This document shows, in pieces, positions 24,901 to 37,147 of a stretch of 64,000 nucleotides of DNA (its first letter is position 1; every line of letters starts with the position of its first letter). The stretch spans positions 1 to 64,000 of the forward strand of contig JASAMV010008796.1 of NCBI GenBank assembly GCA_030248065.1, written 5' to 3'. The stretch comes from Rhynchonema sp. JSB1_4. Its lineage: Eukaryota; Nematoda; Chromadorea; Monhysterida; Xyalidae. The notes under the pieces were generated by a model. That model ran no database searches and was not told the origin of the DNA. It saw nothing but the letters and a program-made list of their open reading frames with translations. The translations under genes and the position numbers were made by a program.

Positions 24901-26576
24901 CAGCATCGTGGTTTGGCTGGCAGTCACAGAGGGCAGAGAGACGGTCAGCGAAATACAGACTCAATGGACTGTCGGCTCGATTTAGTTCAGCGACCGGCAG
25001 ATGCAATAGGACGGACACTAGGAAACGGGTGTACACATCGGCATTGGATTGGTGCAACTCGATGATCTGACGCGTCACCAAGTCGTAGTACTCGGTCGGT
25101 CGGTCTATAAAATGGAATGGCGTTTTTTTCAACAGCCAATAGTTGGTTTTTGTGTGCAACAAACCAACCGGCGTGTGTTTTCGGACATCGACACAACACG
25201 TTCGTGAGAGCCGACATGCGAGGCCAATTCGACAACAGGGTATCTGTTGTGGTCGCTGACAGCTCACTGGTCGCCTGGAATATTACTGGCGATCAGCATT
25301 TTTTTGTGAAAAAACTTCGTTGTGAGACCCAAAGATCAGCACCTGTATGAGCGCGTGCACACCATGTGGTTTGTCGGTGACACATTTGGTCAACAACGCA
25401 GCACAAGCGTTGGTCATCCAAACAGGTGTTCGTTTGCCGTTCACAGATTGCAACAGCAACAATTCACGCATCACTGATACAGCATCGATGGAATCAATCA
25501 GTTGGTCGATGGTCGAGTCATATTTCGTCACATTGCTGCTCGCTTCCTTTAGATTGGCACCCTCGTGGTGGCGGGAGAGCAGCACAGCGGCCAGGTAATC
25601 AGCTATAAATATGAAGGGCAGACAAATGCGCTGCAAGGCCACAAGGATAGCACGAATTACCATGCGATCTCGTACCACACCACTAACCCAAGTAATGCTT
25701 ATCAACAATGGCTGCCAAATCGTGATGGCTTATCCTCAATTGCGACAACACATCAGTCACCACGGTTGACAACGCTGGATTGCCCTAAAAAGCTGCGCAC
25801 CGGGGTTTCACAATTTTACTTCATCTTATTTGAACCTATCTCCTGTGACCATTCAGAGCAAGGATTAAACTCCACCTGCGCTTCCACATGGTCGTCCAGA
25901 GAGAACAGCCGATGCAGCCGAACGTCCTGCACACGTTTCTCAAACGGCACGCCCACACCGGCGGGCAGATTGGGTGACAGCAACAGACCGATCAAGAACT
26001 GGACTGCCAAACGAATGGCCTGAAAATAGAAATTGCCTGTACAAGTGGACAGCCGTGCAAGTGAGGCGCTTCACACGTCATTATTATTTGCAATGGTAAA
26101 ATGTTTTCGGGATTCGGGATTTCGTTCGAAAGCACTTGGAAGACTCCATATTCAAACCAAAAAACTGATAAACATACCACTTGTTGGCTGACCGAGAACT
26201 GCAGCTCATCATCGGTGACATGGTCGCACAATTCGATCAAGCACGCAGCAACATGCATGCCCAATTGCGTCTTGCCCGTGACGAGCATGCGTCGATCATC
26301 ACTCGTGCCTGCACACGCACTGTGCACCTGCTCCAACTGCGTGTCAGCTGCTGCATGCACACGTTGAAACATGATGGACTGCGCTTGACGGTCGGACACC
26401 GCGGACAAGTGGCTTTCAAATGGACAGATCTTCAGTTGACGAGTCTTGTTTGAGCCTGAACAACACAACGAATTATTCAGCGACCTTCGGTCTGCATCTG
26501 CATGAGCAGCAAGTGACAACTAACCCAGCGTTGTGAGTTCCTTCAGTAGTTCAATCACTTCCGCTTTTGCCGCCAT
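21942..26576 (-). CDS. TANGO6 (transport and Golgi organization 6 homologue)
   Basis: A chain of HEAT-like helices in about 14 minus-strand exons, from MAAKAEVIELLKELTTLG (Met at 26576) to MVQELD (stop at 21942). The C-terminal third fits the TANGO6/RTP1 conserved domains closely: LSHEDSYIYLSAVNVLAALA (22970-22900), LNVGETLARICKELG, SPKYANNLLNTFLVLCKHVD and ASALSCVAELA (22720-22570), DDSDVCRRAAVNVLRSM (22410-22340), VVRLHAQLCLDDMRENM and SRVMVQ at the very end. The yeast relative Rtp1 helps assemble or import RNA polymerase II; the animal protein is linked to secretion and Golgi organization. A TTTCAG acceptor stands 12 bases before the start codon, so either a 5' UTR intron or a spliced-leader acceptor precedes it. 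It is head to head with sideroflexin-5. Confidence 0.88.
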
Positions 26577-27470
26577 TGTTGCCGAACTGAAACAAAAGAC
26601 TATATGTACCCATGCCTGTGTAAGTCAGTCATAAACCGCAATCGTGAATCGTTCCCCCTTCCATGTGTATCCCATCAGCAAAAACAGCCCGATAGTATTT
26701 TTGCAAGACACTTTACCCAAGCCAAACGAATCCCAGAGCTTGACAGTGCCCAAACAACAGCATCTACGACATAAGTCCGTGACGAAACCAATTACAGCGA
26801 GAGAGGACGAGCTTCGGGGACGCAGCTGCAGCTCAGTGATAGGTCATTATCTCGTAAAAACATGCACGTTTGTGCAGCAGCTGGGTTTAGCACAGTTCTA
26901 ATCATTACGTCCCATTGAACCAACTCACAGAAGGCACGATGATGCTCTGACGATGAAAACCAAAACGTGCCATTTCGACGACTGCGAAGGCTAATTCTGG
27001 TACTCTTGTGATCACACACTTGATGCAGTTCAGCATGGCACTTGAATGTGCATGTCCCATTACAGGTTACAACTAGTTTTATTGTCACACCACAAACATC
27101 AACAGCTGATAAACCGTCTTATGTGCATGCTGCACAGGACACTCGATAGTTTTTGCTGCTCAGACAACAAGACCTGACCTGAACATAGCTGCATAATGCA
27201 CCCAGCAGCAGACGTGTTTCTGTGTACGCGAGCGGAGCACTGTGTTCACTTGCTTCCTGCCTGCCTGCTTGTGCCGTGCGCACATAATGCAGTGTCGTGT
27301 ATTTTTTCGCAAGCAGCAATTTAGTGCCGCTATTCGAGCGCTGAGCCAAGCAGTACGAGTGCCACTTCGGTTGCTATGGGCCTTACCGCATTTTTTCAGC
27401 TTTTGCCACTTTGAAGTCTCATAGTGCAGACATTTCAGACAACACATCATCATCATTGCCTTCACGTAAA
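26577..27470. promoter_or_regulatory. Shared upstream region of TANGO6 and sideroflexin-5
   Basis: About 0.9 kb between two divergent start codons, with no supported exon apart from possible 5' UTR. It may serve as a bidirectional promoter. No TATA box or defined binding site could be singled out, so this rests on gene arrangement alone. Confidence 0.4.
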
Positions 27471-29244
27471 ATGAAACCTGCTGATTCCGAAACACTGTTT
27501 GGCTTTCCAAAATATCCAAAATTTGAACTCGGCCAGCCGCGATATCCACAGGTTTGCGAAAGATTTGGCAAAGATCAACGAATAAATTTTTTGCCATTCC
27601 AGGACACATTTGTGGGCAGATGGCTGCATTTTCTTGACGTGATCGACCCTCGCACACTGTTCACGAGCAAAGTTGGTTGCTTTCGTCAACAAGATACCAA
27701 TTGAAACATTATTCTGCATACCCATTCGTGCACAGGCCAAGTTACAAAGTTGCGTCGATCTACTAGATGCGTACAATTCCGGCAACGTTGACCCACGCGT
27801 TACCGACAGACAATTATGGGAGGCACAGAAAGTCAAACAAGCAATTCTGCACCCGGACACCGGAGAGAAGATCCTGCCGCCGTTCAGAATGTCGGGCTTT
27901 GTGCCGTTCGGTTGGGTGACGGTATGTTGCGGACCGTTATGTTGCTGGACGGTTGATTGATTGGGCCGAGTAATCATTGATCTGCCTGATTTGCCACAAA
28001 ACTTAATTCAGGTTGTCGGCCTGCTGTTGCCCAATCACACACTCGCGTCAATGACATTCTGGCAATGGATCAATCAAACGCACAACGCCTGCGTCAATTA
28101 TGCAAATCGAAATGCGTCAGAGGTGAGGGCACACGCACTTCTACTCAATCTGTAACTTTCATACACACACCCACTGGCCAAACTGGTCAATCAAACTGAG
28201 TGAATCTTCAAGGGAACAGTGTCCAAGGTACGTTCAGCAGTATTGTGGACAAAGTGACAGAAATCATTGTTGTGAACCATTCATATTGTGCACGTGCTTG
28301 TGCTTATTTCATTTTGTCACACGCAACCAACCTCCCTAATGCCTCCCAAGTCCAGAACACGCCGGTGTCCCGTTTCGTGCAAGGCTACATCGGTGCTGTC
28401 ACCTCATCGGTGTCAATCGCTGTCGGTCTATCAGTGTTGGTCAACAAAGCTGAACGATTCAAACCGATCACAAAAATGATTGTTCAACGATTCATTCCAC
28501 TGCCTGCCGTTTGTGAGTGGATTTCCTTGGCTTTAGCCAGCTCTAAGTTACACAGACTAACGCCTAATGTCTCATTTCAAACAATTCCCTTCAGCCGCTG
28601 CTAGTTCGTGCAATGTGGTGCTGATGCGATGGCATGAACTCAATCAGGGCATCAAAGTGTACGATGAGAACAACAATGCCATCGGCACGTCGCAGATTGC
28701 TGCCAAACGGGTGAGTACATTTACTCTATATTTACATTCTATATCTCATGGCACTTTTTCCAAATCTCTATCTTAACCCATACCAACAGGCCTTGCGTGA
28801 CACCACAATCACACGAGCGTTCCTGCCCATGCCACTGCTCACCATATGCCCGACGGTCATGCTGCTTTTGGAAAGGTGCTGCTTTGCTGATGTTTCACAC
28901 ATACACAACGCATTATTGACACGACACACATTTAAAATTGCAGAACCAGATTCCTGAAGCGCTACCCGCGAATGCACCTGCCTCTCAATACAGTAGTGGT
29001 CGTGGCCACGTTCGGTGCTGCACTGCCGATTGCAATCGCGATGTTCCCGCAGATATCAAAGGTTCGAGCGATTGTGCGCGTCTGAAATAAAACTACGCTG
29101 TGCAGAACAAAACTGTGAACATGACACACAGAAAGCTAAAAAATCTAAACTTGTTCCGATTCCAAGATTCGACGCGAAGAACTCGAGCCCGAAATTGCTG
29201 CCAAAACGAACTCGGCGATTCTTCACTACAACAAAGGACTGTGA
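27471..29244 (+). CDS. Sideroflexin-5 (mitochondrial inner-membrane carrier)
   Basis: Nine exons close in phase: 27471-27551, 27603-27671, 27736-27921, 28012-28122, 28356-28512, 28595-28710, 28790-28875, 28944-29061 and 29167-29244, giving 333 residues against about 340 in animal SFXN5. Diagnostic stretches are [67 protein letters not shown] and the C-terminal YNKGL. The match is better to SFXN5 than to SFXN1-3 ([13 protein letters not shown] start, VVGLLLPN). Sideroflexins are multi-pass inner-membrane proteins: SFXN1 moves serine, and SFXN5 is proposed to handle citrate or related metabolites. The last intron ends in AAG rather than CAG. An AATAAA lies 90 bases after the stop. Confidence 0.95.
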
Positions 29245-29333
29245 AATCAACGCGAATCCACAAAGATTCGAACCATTTTAGTGTGTATAGAAAATACTTT
29301 TAACTGCTGGTGTAAACCAGACGATTAGAGACA

Positions 29334-29339
29334 AATAAA
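29334..29339 (+). terminator. Poly(A) signal of sideroflexin-5
   Basis: AATAAA on the plus strand, 90 bases after the sideroflexin-5 stop codon. Confidence 0.7.
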
Positions 29340-29370
29340 ATTTACAAAGTTCCACACGGCGTAGTTGATC

Positions 29371-29376
29371 TTTATT
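29371..29376 (-). terminator. Poly(A) signal of U2A'
   Basis: AATAAA on the minus strand, about 290 bases beyond the U2A' stop. It lies only 32 bases from the opposing sideroflexin-5 signal, so the two transcripts should end within, or overlap over, a few tens of bases. Confidence 0.65.
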
Positions 29377-29667
29377 TACTCCACTCACAAATGAATACAA
29401 ACATTACTACCAACAAAACACAACAAAACAAGAAATAAACCCGAAAATCAATGACAGTTTTAGAGACGCATGTACGCCAGAGCATCGAAGAGTAGTATCT
29501 GGTCACTTGACACGCTTGAACTGTGCGGTCAACGAGACATCATTTCGACCGCTTACCAGCTCAAAACACCGATACGTTTCAGAAATTAAGATTAGCTCCA
29601 GTCATAACAGACGAGGAAAATTAAAAAAACAACCATATCAAACAGACAACAATCTTTCCTTTCCACA

Positions 29668-31670
29668 CTACGATCCATTTTGTCCCTCCGTTTCACCACC
29701 ACTCGTATCCATTACTGGCTGCGGTTCGGCAGTTTCAGCCGCTTCGATGTTCGGCGTTTCTTCTTCTTCCTCAACCTGAACAATAAAACACATTGAAAAA
29801 TAAAAGTTGTGTAACACAACTGCGATGGAACATTACCTCCACCTCCTGATCTCCGCCCGGCTGCGTGCTTGTCTGCATCGGTTCGTCAGGATTGGGCAAT
29901 GGTTGGCCGCTGGCCAGCAGTTGCTGCAGATGTTCGACTTCATACAGCGTCTTCGCGTTGGCAATTGCGGCCTGAATTCATGCCTAACATTTATCTAAGA
30001 AAGTGACGTTAGCTTGGATATCTATACTACTAAAACAGGAAGACGTATGTGTGTGCATGTATGTGTGTTTGTGGCCCCCTCCCTCGGACGGGTCAATTTT
30101 CACGGGTAGCTTTGGGTATGCTAACGGGTCTTCGGGGGGGGGGGGGGCACGGCACGGGCGCGGCGCTGTAGCCGGGCCGTAGGCACGGGTCCCGTCTAGT
30201 TTGCATTAAAAGAAGGAAGCAAACCTTGATTTTGGCGATTTCCTCAGCATTTTTCGCGATTGCGCTGGTGACAGCTGTGGGTTGGTCATTTTCTGTGGCC
30301 AGTTCGCCGGGTGTAAAAGTCTTGGTGGTTTTCGTTGACAGTTGGTTTTGAAGTGCCGCGCCCTTCTTGCCCTTGAACAATGCTTTGGCGGCGTCGCGTT
30401 CCTGAAATAAACGAAATACTGTACACACACCAAAAACTGATTAATATTCCTCACAACCAGGGTAGTACTTGGGGGAGTGGGCCCCCCCCCCCCCAAATTC
30501 ATCTATCTATCGTCAACACTTTTTGATTTCATCTATCTATCGTCAACACTTATGGGCAAATCTATCTATCGTCAACAAATTCTGGGAACAATCTATCTAT
30601 CGTCAACACATTTCGACCCCAAAATGGGCACTTTTGCCTCAAAATGGCTCAAAATCGGTATTTTTTGTCCCAAATAGGCAAAAAATCGCGCGCTACGCGC
30701 GGATTTAGTACATCTATACACATTTTCATTAATATTTACACATTATTACCTACTTAATGCACTATACTATACCTTGATTTTTGGCGACCCCCCCCCCCAC
30801 CATCTATCTATCGTCAACAAGTTTGGGCGACCCCCCCCCCCTCCCACCATCACACACACACAAGTCCCCCAATCTATCTATCGTCAACACCCTGACCAAG
30901 TACTACACTGCTCACAACTATGGACGACTTGGAAAATAAATTACTCATTATTCACTAACCTTCAGTTTTATGCGCCTAAAGTCAAGCACGCGTATTTGCG
31001 GCAGATTGTGAATCACATACAGACGGTAGTGTTGTTTATGTACGACAGGGTTGCCCATTAGACTGCAACGGTTGATAGGCCATTAACAATATAATTAACA
31101 ACAGTTTGAAAATGACAAAAAAACTAGCGGTCAAATAGGGCCAATGGTTTTGAATCAAGAGCATACCTGAGATGTGCAAGTTTCGCACACTCTTTCAGTG
31201 GTTCGAGATCTCCCAGCTCCTGGACATTATTGTTGACGAGAACAAGGTGTTTCAAACTCGGCAGATATTTGCTGATGTCCGGAGCGATGTAGCTACAATT
31301 TTTATACAGGAATTGTGTGAAAAAGACACAAAAAATACATTTCAGTAACTCACGAAATGCGATTGTTGGACAGCATCAGACACTTCAAACGAGGGAACAC
31401 CGGGAAGTTCTCCAGCCGCTTCAGATCGTTGTCGGTCAGGTCAATGGTGTCAAATTGGTTCTAAAAACAGAATCAAAGCATCACTCCCCTAAAAAACAGC
31501 CAACTCTCATAAAGGAGCAAAAACGACACTGAACAACAACAACGTACATTTGTGACACCAATGTTCTCAATCACTGGAATCTTCCATCCTCTGAGATTCA
31601 GTTCCCTGTCGAGAACGGGATTGATGAACTGCGGGGAATCGCCGATCAATTCGGCTGTCAATTTCACCAT
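29668..31670 (-). CDS. U2 small nuclear ribonucleoprotein A' (spliceosome)
   Basis: About seven minus-strand exons from MVKLTAELIGDSPQFINPVL (Met at 31670) to a tail ending QNGS (stop at 29668). The N terminus, ELNLRGWKIPVIENIG, the leucine-rich repeats (QFDTIDLTDNDLKRLENFP, LKCLMLSNNRI), HYRLYVIHNLPQIRVLDFRRIKLK (31060-30955) and FKGKKGAALQ (30400-30220) follow SNRPA1 nearly block by block. The protein forms a complex with U2B'' on stem-loop IV of U2 snRNA and acts in branch-site recognition in the nucleus. The 3' half has two transposon insertions in one intron pair (a Helitron at 30021 and a hAT-like MITE at 30458) without touching exons. Convergent with sideroflexin-5. Confidence 0.94.
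30021..30199 (+). mobile_element. Non-autonomous Helitron-like element
   Basis: Begins with TC (TCTATACTACTAAAACAGG) after an A and ends with CTAG before a T, the expected A|TC...CTRR|T insertion into an AT dinucleotide. A GC-rich inverted repeat (GCCGGGCC...GGGTCCCG type) stands just before the CTAG end. At 179 bp it encodes nothing. It sits in a U2A' intron. Confidence 0.65.
30458..30910. mobile_element. hAT-like MITE, family A
   Basis: Ends CAGGGTAGTACTTGG and CCAAGTACTACACTG, flanked by the perfect 8-bp duplication CTCACAAC (30450-30457 and 30911-30918). Next to the left end is a G-run/C-run pair, then direct repeats of ATCTATCTATCGTCAACA about 30 bp apart, a central AT-rich core with GCGCGC...GCGCG hairpin at about 30688, then more copies of the direct repeat. 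In a U2A' intron. Confidence 0.9.
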
Positions 31671-32053
31671 TTTGATGCGCTGAAACAGAGAATTAGAAGC
31701 TACCACACAAGGGAGAAGTCTTGTGCCAGAAAAGATAACCCGACGATTGCCGAGGTCGGTTCTGACAAACCAATGTCCCACACACATCACAGTTAAAAGA
31801 TGGAGGATCGACTTTTATGCACAATTATGACATTTCAAGAACGTAATCATTGAGATGAGAGCCAGTCGACACATTCAGTTGCTGTAGAAAAGAAACAATC
31901 ACAGGACCAGTTGCAGGATAGAATAAACGCACAACACGATCAGTAAAACACAAAAAGCTAATGCATCATAAAATACAAAGCCGTCGTTGGAAAGGCGTTT
32001 GAACGACCGACAGAAGAGTTTTGAGTGCCACACAGAAGTCAAGACAATTCAGC
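31671..32053. other. Intergenic between U2A' and TMEM222
   Basis: About 0.4 kb between two genes on the same strand. It must hold the 3' UTR of TMEM222 and the promoter of U2A'. No other feature recognised. Confidence 0.5.
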
Positions 32054-35000
32054 TTAGGCATTGATGACGGAGCTGATTACGAGAACCATGACCACGCAGA
32101 AACAGATGACCAGAAACGGCAGCCACTGCATCAACCAGCCGCCAACTCTGCAACAAAAGGTGATATAAGTCGATGCCAGTGCATTACACGCAAAAAACAA
32201 CACTCACGAAACACTACTGCCTCGAAAATTGATGAGAAACGTGAGTGTCACCATGTTCCACGATGTGCTGCCGCCGTAACGCATTTGATTCAACGCCATC
32301 GCCACGTGCGAATGACAGTTGTCGCAGAATAAATTGTGCTGTGAAAATGAATCGAAACATGGAAACGGTTAACCTTCCTTTTTGAAAATCAACAGAGAAA
32401 ACTTCAGTGCGCAATCCAGACACATACCATTCGAGTATTGTACTCTTCTGAAGCGTCATAAACTGCTTTGTCCCAGACTTGTGAGCCTCCAGCCACCTTG
32501 TTCAGATCCATTTGAAAATATCTAGAAACATTGGATGCACAGCAGCAATAAAACCTAATTCAACGACAACAACCAGAATACTACCTAACAAACAACACAC
32601 CTCGTTGGCCAGCCGAAACCCATGTTGTCATCCTGGACAAAAAATGCAACGTGAGGCGATAAGTTTAAATGCACACAAACAATAAGTACGTTAATAACAT
32701 AACGCAAACCCAGAAACCGTGCAAACTCACCGAAACGTAATAGGATCCAGCAAAGTCCCGAATAACTCCTGACGATGTTGCAATGCCCATGTGGCCGACG
32801 ATTGGGAACAGCCATCTGGGAAATGAAGCAATTGCTACTGATTTAATCCGCCCGCACGTTCGAAGGGATGGGTTTTCTATCCTATGAGTTGTGTCTCAAA
32901 ATTGATCCACAAAACATCCCGCGTGCCACTAGTTGGACTACTCCGCAAGCACTTATGTTCGTCGAACCTGCAAGCCAGTGGAACCCTGTTTCTGGCCCAT
33001 TTTTGATAAACTGAAGTATTGAATATCATTAACTGAAGTATTGAATATAATTAGAGGACATCGTACCGCTTTACACGTGCTGTGCTGACACAACAAGACT
33101 GCAGGTTCACCTGATCGGAAATTCAGACGACAGGGGACAACAAGCGCGCGAAGCGCAAAATTTTTTTCGATTTTGGGCTGTTTGTTACCTTAAGAAAGTG
33201 CTTCCTGAGACTTCCTACTGGCTCATTTGCCAAAATCTACTGGCTCATTTCAAATTCTTACTGGCTCAGTGAGCCAGTAAAAATGACAAAAAAACCTACC
33301 CCACAGATTTCGGACGTGCGTCATCTATCTATCGTCAACACATTTCGGGTTCCAATCTATTATGCACTTAATTCCCCAATTTTTGCCTAAATTGTGCATT
33401 TTAGGCCTAAAATTGGCGCTTTTTTGAGGCTCACGTGTAAACAATCGCCAAATATACCCTTTGGATACGGAATTTTTTCCAAAAAGGGCAATGTTAGGTG
33501 AAATTTTTCCCCTCTAAAAATGACGTTTTTTTAAATTTGGTCTTCTCCCTTGGGCGATACACTTAATCACTGTAGTGGCTGGGGGAGGGGCTAAGAGGTA
33601 TCTATCTCGACTCAACCCTAAGGGGGATGGGGGAAGGATATCTATCTCGAGCTGACCCCAAAGAGTATCTCGAGTCAGCAGATTTATGTTTTTCAAAGGC
33701 AAAAAACAGTGTTTTTCGACCTCGGAACCCCTAAAAATCGCACACAAAAAACGGTCATTTTAGGCCAATTTTCGGCTAAAATGCCAGAAAGTACCCATTT
33801 TTTGGGCCAATTTTTCAGTGAAATCAGTGAAATGGCATGCAAAAAACGGCCTTTTTTTGCCTTTTGACGGACCATAGGAGTATCTTGGGTAGACTCTGGG
33901 GGACCTCGCGCAACTCCGGAACCTTCCCTCCCCTAGGGTATCTTGGGTCGATTGGCCCGCCACCACCAGACTGCACTGCACTTAATTCCCAATCCCCTTC
34001 AAAAACACTGAGGATAAACTTTATTCCCCGCCGGACGACGAACTACACTATGCAGGGCTGGGCCGGTGATTGTCTCTCGGGTCGAGCCCGGCCGGTCAGA
34101 CATTGGAAATAGGCCGGGTAAAGTCGGCCCGGCCCGGTGGAGGGCTCTAGGTTGGCCTGGCCCGCTCCGGTCGGCGAGTTTTCAAGGGTCGAAAATTGAA
34201 AAAAGTCCAAAAAGTTGAGCAAAAAACACAAAAACTTCCTGCGGGACAGTGCTGTGGCTGGGGGGACCCCCCAAAAGTACAGTATCTTCCCCTCGCCGGT
34301 ACGGTATGTGGCCCCCCGCGCTGAGGTACAGTATCTCCCCCTCTCTGGTACGGTATCTCCCCCAATTTTTCCAAAATTTCACCCCAAAAGTGCCCTTTTT
34401 GGCCCAAAAATCGGTCAAAATCGGCCAAAAGTGCAAAATCTTGCACGCTCCGCGCGATTGATGCCCATTTTAAACTATAAAAATTAATTTCTCGCGAAAG
34501 TAGTATGGTACAGTATCTCCCCTAAAGTTTCTTCCCCCCACCCCCAAATCGGATTCCCCCCTCAAATTCTGGGTACAGTACCCCGGTATCGGTGTCTCCC
34601 CCTCTTTTTGGCCGCAAGGTACAGTATCTCCCCTCAGAAGTAGCCACAGTACTGCTGCGGGACACTCGTTTCTTTCGAAACGATGACTGAAAAGAAGCGC
34701 AAAAATTTTCAAAAAAATTTACTTCAGGAAATGGAAATTTTCTTCGAATTTTGGCACACTGGGCTGGGCTACTCGGCCCGGCCGGTTCCCCCAAATCTCC
34801 GGCTCGGTCTAAAATCCGGGCCCGGCCCCAGGCCACACCGTTTCAGATCCCTGAGGCCGGCCAAACGCAAACACGAACACGACCAGATTGCGACTCTGAT
34901 GGCAGAACAGCAACTTGAAATGAAAACGAAACATAAACATACGTGAGACAAGGAATTGGTGTCCAAACGATGCAGTGCGGGAATCGATGATTGCGAGTGT

Positions 35001-35112
35001 CAATCCTGTGTGTGTCCATAATGCCTTCATTGTCCCCTTGATTGATATGATAAACAGTACCGTCGTCAAATTGTTGCCGGTGCTGCGAACCCATTTGTTG
35101 CGTCCTAGACAT
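32054..35112 (-). CDS. TMEM222 homologue (DUF778 membrane protein)
   Basis: Six minus-strand exons: about 35112-34952 (start MSRTQQMG, ending RFPHCIVWTPIPCLT), 32820-32738 (WLFPIVGHMGIATSSGVIRD), about 32632-32600 (DDNMGFGWPT), about 32522-32430 (VWDKAVYDASEEYNTRM), about 32337-32215 (HNLFCDNCHSHVAMALNQM) and about 32154-32054 (WLPFLVICFCVVMVLVISS, stop at 32054). This follows animal TMEM222 throughout, including the Cys/His cluster and the hydrophobic C-terminal helix. The function is not well known; human mutations cause neurodevelopmental disease. Intron 1 is 2.1 kb and packed with transposons, whereas the other introns are short. Confidence 0.93.
33130..33567. repeat. Degenerate MITE fragments in TMEM222 intron 1
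   Basis: Contains a family A scrap (CATCTATCTATCGTCAACAC near 33322) followed by a family C-type core (CCAATTTTTGCCTAAA, ATTTTAGGCCTAAAAT). No matching ends or target duplication found. Confidence 0.6.
33568..33978. mobile_element. hAT-like MITE, family D
   Basis: Ends CACTGTAGTGGCTGGGGG and ...CCAGACTGCACTG, flanked by the 8-bp duplication CACTTAAT (33560-33567 and 33979-33986). It shares its body with the truncated copy at 19697. Located in TMEM222 intron 1. Confidence 0.75.
34050..34860. repeat. GC-rich repeat, family E-like, split by a nested MITE
   Basis: Blocks of GGCCCGGCC-type sequence at 34050-34190 and 34765-34860 resemble the ends of the family E element at 38246. They are separated by the family B variant at 34247-34654. 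Exact ends and a target duplication for the outer element are not visible. Confidence 0.5.
34247..34654. mobile_element. hAT-like MITE, family B variant
   Basis: Ends CAGTGCTGTGGCTGGGGGG and GTAGCCACAGTACTG with perfect duplication CTGCGGGA (34239-34246, 34655-34662). It has its own subterminal repeat, a GGTACAGTATCTCCCC type, unlike other B copies. A degenerate GC hairpin lies near 34445. Confidence 0.85.
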
Positions 35113-35595
35113 ATGGGCTCAATCTTTACGGGCTAGAGGGCTCTACTGCGGGCATCCTGCTGGGGGAAGGGGTGCCGACTCGGGTACGCTATCTCCCCTT
35201 CAGGTGGTACACTATTCCACTGTCGGCAGAGTTCGGTAGGAAACAAAAGGAAAAAAATTTTCGTTCTTTTTCCTAGGAAAAGCTGGTGCCCAAAAAAAAA
35301 GAAAACATATAGGGAAAAAATGAAGCAATAGGAAAAAAACGTTATTTTTTTGGAAAACAACGAAAAATCGAAAGAAAAAAACATCTGTCCAGCAAAAAAA
35401 AGAAATTTCTTCTGAGACGAAAAGAAATGGTGAAATTGAGACGATTGAGAGTAGAGTAGTTCGTTTTCCATTCCATTTCATTTGTCATTAGTGTCTTTTT
35501 CTTGGGTGTGAAGTTTTGTTTCTTTTGTGTTGGGGCGATATCTTGCTGCAAGTGCATTAAAAACGATAAAATTTTATGTTTGGAGCTGTCTGAGA

Positions 35596-35922
35596 CAGTG
35601 GTGCAGCTACCCAGGCGAAGCGGCAACCTACTATACCACCAAAAATGTGGGGCGGCAACCTACCTACTGTACCGGCCGAGTTAGGGGAGAGGGAACAAAA
35701 ATTTTTAGGTCTAAATATTGATAATTTCGCGCGTAACGCGCGATTTTTCGCCTATTTGGAGTGAAAACTACCGATTTTATACCAAGTTGAGCCAAAAATC
35801 ACAACTTACTGTGCCATCCGTCTGGCGGCGACCTACCCACTGTACCAGCATGGAGCGTCAACCTACCTACCTACCTACTGTACCTAGGGGGCTCCCCCCA
35901 ACTCCCCCCAGCTACACCAGTG
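35596..35922. mobile_element. hAT-like MITE, family B
   Basis: Starts CAGTGGTGCAGCTACCC, ends CCCCAGCTACACCAGTG, with duplication GTCTGAGA (35588-35595, 35923-35930). Subterminal units of CGGCAACCTACCTACTGTACC type; GC hairpin GCGCGTAACGCGCG at about 35729. Lies upstream of TMEM222. Confidence 0.88.
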
Positions 35923-36152
35923 GTCTGAGAACATGAATATCGTGAATTGACGAGGTCATGTCATTGTCCTCAGAAACAGTTGCTTCCTATCTCGTTGTAT
36001 GATTATTCATGACTGAATTTCTTTGTTTCAGCTAGGGAATAGGATTTTGGTATTGGAAGGCGGCTGTGCGACGACGAAAAACAAGGTCTACCCGTGTATC
36101 ATGCAAATATATGTTGTTTTACAGACAAAAATAGCTTTTTTTCATCTCAAAC

Positions 36153-36534
36153 CAGCGGTGTCGTTGGGGGGAAGGGGGGTTACCCCCCTAGTATCCCGTA
36201 TCTTGATTTTTTCACCCAGGGGTATCCGGTATCCTGACTTTTTGTCCAAGGGTGTCCTACCCTAAAAATTTTCCGAAAACCGTGAAAATCGCCCATTTTT
36301 ACCTCCAAAATGCTCAAAATCGCTTGCTAGCGCAAGCATAACCCCAAAAATATCCTTTTTTTGCGCTTTCAACGCCGATTTTGCTCAATTCTCCTCTTAA
36401 AAAATTGACATTTTTTGAACAACCCCCCTGGGTATCCGAGATTTTTTATTTTACGGAGCAACCCCCCTGGTATCCGAGATTTTTCATTTTGGGTGTCCAG
36501 TGTCCGAAAATTTTGGATCCCAACGACACCACTG
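36153..36534. mobile_element. hAT-like MITE, family G
   Basis: Starts CAGCGGTGTCGTTGGGG, ends CCCAACGACACCACTG, duplication TCTCAAAC (36145-36152, 36535-36542). Subterminal repeats are of the GGTATCC type. A hairpin CTTGCTAGCGCAAG lies near 36322, at the position of the GC hairpin in other families. Confidence 0.85.
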
Positions 36535-36756
36535 TCTCAAACTGGCTGTTTTTTTCATTATGGAAAGAAAAAATAGCAAAAAGGGTCATTGAGAAAACGA
36601 AAAGAAATTTTTCCTTTTGTTTTCTTTTTTCCTATTATTCCTATTTCCTATGAGAAAAAAAGATTTTTTTCCGAACTCTGGGCTTAGACTCAGGCTGTCC
36701 GCCATACTCCAGGAAGGCCCCACCCCGCCCCCCAGGAACTACACTGGGCCGGAGTA

Positions 36757-37147
36757 TACTTGCGTATTTTTCCGCAAAATATATTTTTGGAAAAAAACCG
36801 TTTTTTTCCAAATATTTTTCCAGTACTTAAGGATACCCATGGTCCAAAAACGCCTATTTTGGAGAAAATTTCGTCAGGAAACGGCCTGAAACAGTCTAAA
36901 AATGCACTTGGAGATTAAAAAGTGCTCATTTTGAACTGTTTAGTACCGATTTACATTGGTTTTAACAACATCCTCTCGCAACCTTGGAAAATATGTCGGA
37001 AATTTTTGGGAAAAACCGTTTTTTTCCAAAAGTTGCCACTTGGAAAAATTTCCGGAAAAATAAAAACGTATTTTTCCGGGCCTCGGAAAAAAACGGTTTT
37101 TTTGGTTTTTTTCGGGAAAAAAACGGTTTTTTTTCGGCCCGCAAGTA
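36757..37147. mobile_element. Tc1/mariner-like MITE (TA duplication)
   Basis: Ends TACTTGCG and CGCAAGTA, flanked by TA on both sides (36755-36756, 37148-37149). The body is rich in AAAAAACGGTTTTTT-type palindromic runs. No coding capacity. Confidence 0.55.

Noticed and set aside
21942..26576. Huntingtin-type HEAT protein
   Set aside because: The C-terminal blocks and the very last residues match TANGO6/RTP1 in order, and no huntingtin-specific features were seen.
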